Below, piece after piece: positions 14,048-14,246 of a stretch of 14,246 nt of DNA (positions are counted from its first letter, which is position 1; each line of letters begins with the position of its first letter). Source of the stretch: CAWGCE01 sp964480915 (lineage in GTDB: Bacteria > Planctomycetota > Planctomycetia > Pirellulales > Pirellulaceae); assembly GCA_964480915.1 (NCBI GenBank), contig CAYZRS010000100.1:1-14246 (forward strand), given 5' to 3'. The notes beneath the pieces were generated by a model, which saw nothing but the letters and a program-made list of their open reading frames with translations, was not told where the DNA came from and did no database searches. A program made the position numbers and the translations under genes.

Positions 14048-14246
14048 ATGACAGAACAGTGTTTTTACGGTTCTCGGATGAAGTCGGTGGTCCTCGCCAT
14101 GCTCTGTTCCAGCGCCTGGTTGGTGACGTTCCTTTCGCTCGACGGGACAACGCTGACTCAAGCGATTGCGGGTGGAGGTTTGGCTGGGAAACTCGCCATC
14201 GCGTGTGTCGCATTTGGACTGATGGCGCCGTTCTCGTTGGCTAAGG
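14048..14246 (+). CDS. Partial gene, unidentified membrane protein (5' end only)
   Basis: Sixty-six codons are present and the frame is open to the window edge. After a short polar start (MTEQCFYGSRMK) there is a hydrophobic segment, SVVLAMLCSSAWLVTFLSL, a polar and Gly-rich link (DGTTLTQAIAGGG), and a second hydrophobic segment, LAIACVAFGLMAPFSLA. This suggests at least two membrane helices with the N-terminus probably inside. I do not recognise the family. The strong ribosome site makes the start believable. Confidence 0.6.
   Translation, partial: MTEQCFYGSRMKSVVLAMLCSSAWLVTFLSLDGTTLTQAIAGGGLAGKLAIACVAFGLMAPFSLAK

Noticed and set aside
13830..14051. 73-codon plus-strand frame ending in an ATGA overlap with the last gene
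   Set aside because: It starts at TTG, runs through the stem-loop and has no hydrophobic or domain pattern. The overlap with ATG is easily chance.

Overview
The window looks like chromosomal DNA from a planctomycete, most likely of the Pirellulales type. This is inferred from moderately high GC, several GTG starts, weak or missing Shine-Dalgarno sequences at many genes, and a secreted protein with a secretin-type C-terminal domain of a style I associate with planctomycetes. No sequence search was possible. I see no rRNA, tRNA, CRISPR array, insertion sequence or phage gene. There are eleven complete genes and one gene cut by the right edge.

Left part (1-4256, minus strand). A large FAD/iron-sulfur 2-hydroxyacid dehydrogenase of the YdiJ type is followed, with an ATGA overlap, by a small MoaD/ThiS-like sulfur carrier ending in Gly-Gly. 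Upstream of this pair lies a gene for a secreted protein with a charged helical middle and a secretin-type C-terminal domain. It is transcribed divergently from the next block.

Centre (4487-10197, plus strand). This is a maltodextrin-type uptake and hydrolysis operon. It encodes (1) an exported GH13 alpha-amylase/neopullulanase with an N-terminal CBM9-like domain and a very basic linker, (2) a single polypeptide joining a lipoprotein-like solute-binding protein to a MalF-type permease, and (3) a MalG-type permease. The first two genes overlap by ATGA and the third follows after 3 bases, so they are probably translated together. The predicted job is to cut alpha-glucans outside the cytoplasmic membrane and import the products. 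No ABC ATPase is present, so a shared MalK/MsiK-type ATPase must come from elsewhere. An ankyrin-repeat gene follows on the same strand.

Right part (11185-14246). Three small membrane-protein genes lie on the minus strand: an RDD-family protein, a single-pass protein with a PH-like C-terminal region, and a multi-pass protein with a DUF5658-like motif. A sigma70-like promoter with an 8-bp tandem repeat touching its upstream side may drive them. Next comes an SRPBCC (START-like) protein on the minus strand. After a 358-bp gap carrying a nested stem-loop, an unidentified membrane protein begins on the plus strand and runs off the window.

The most notable items are the fused binding-protein/permease operon, the YdiJ-MoaD coupling, and the intergenic stem-loop at 13871-13924.
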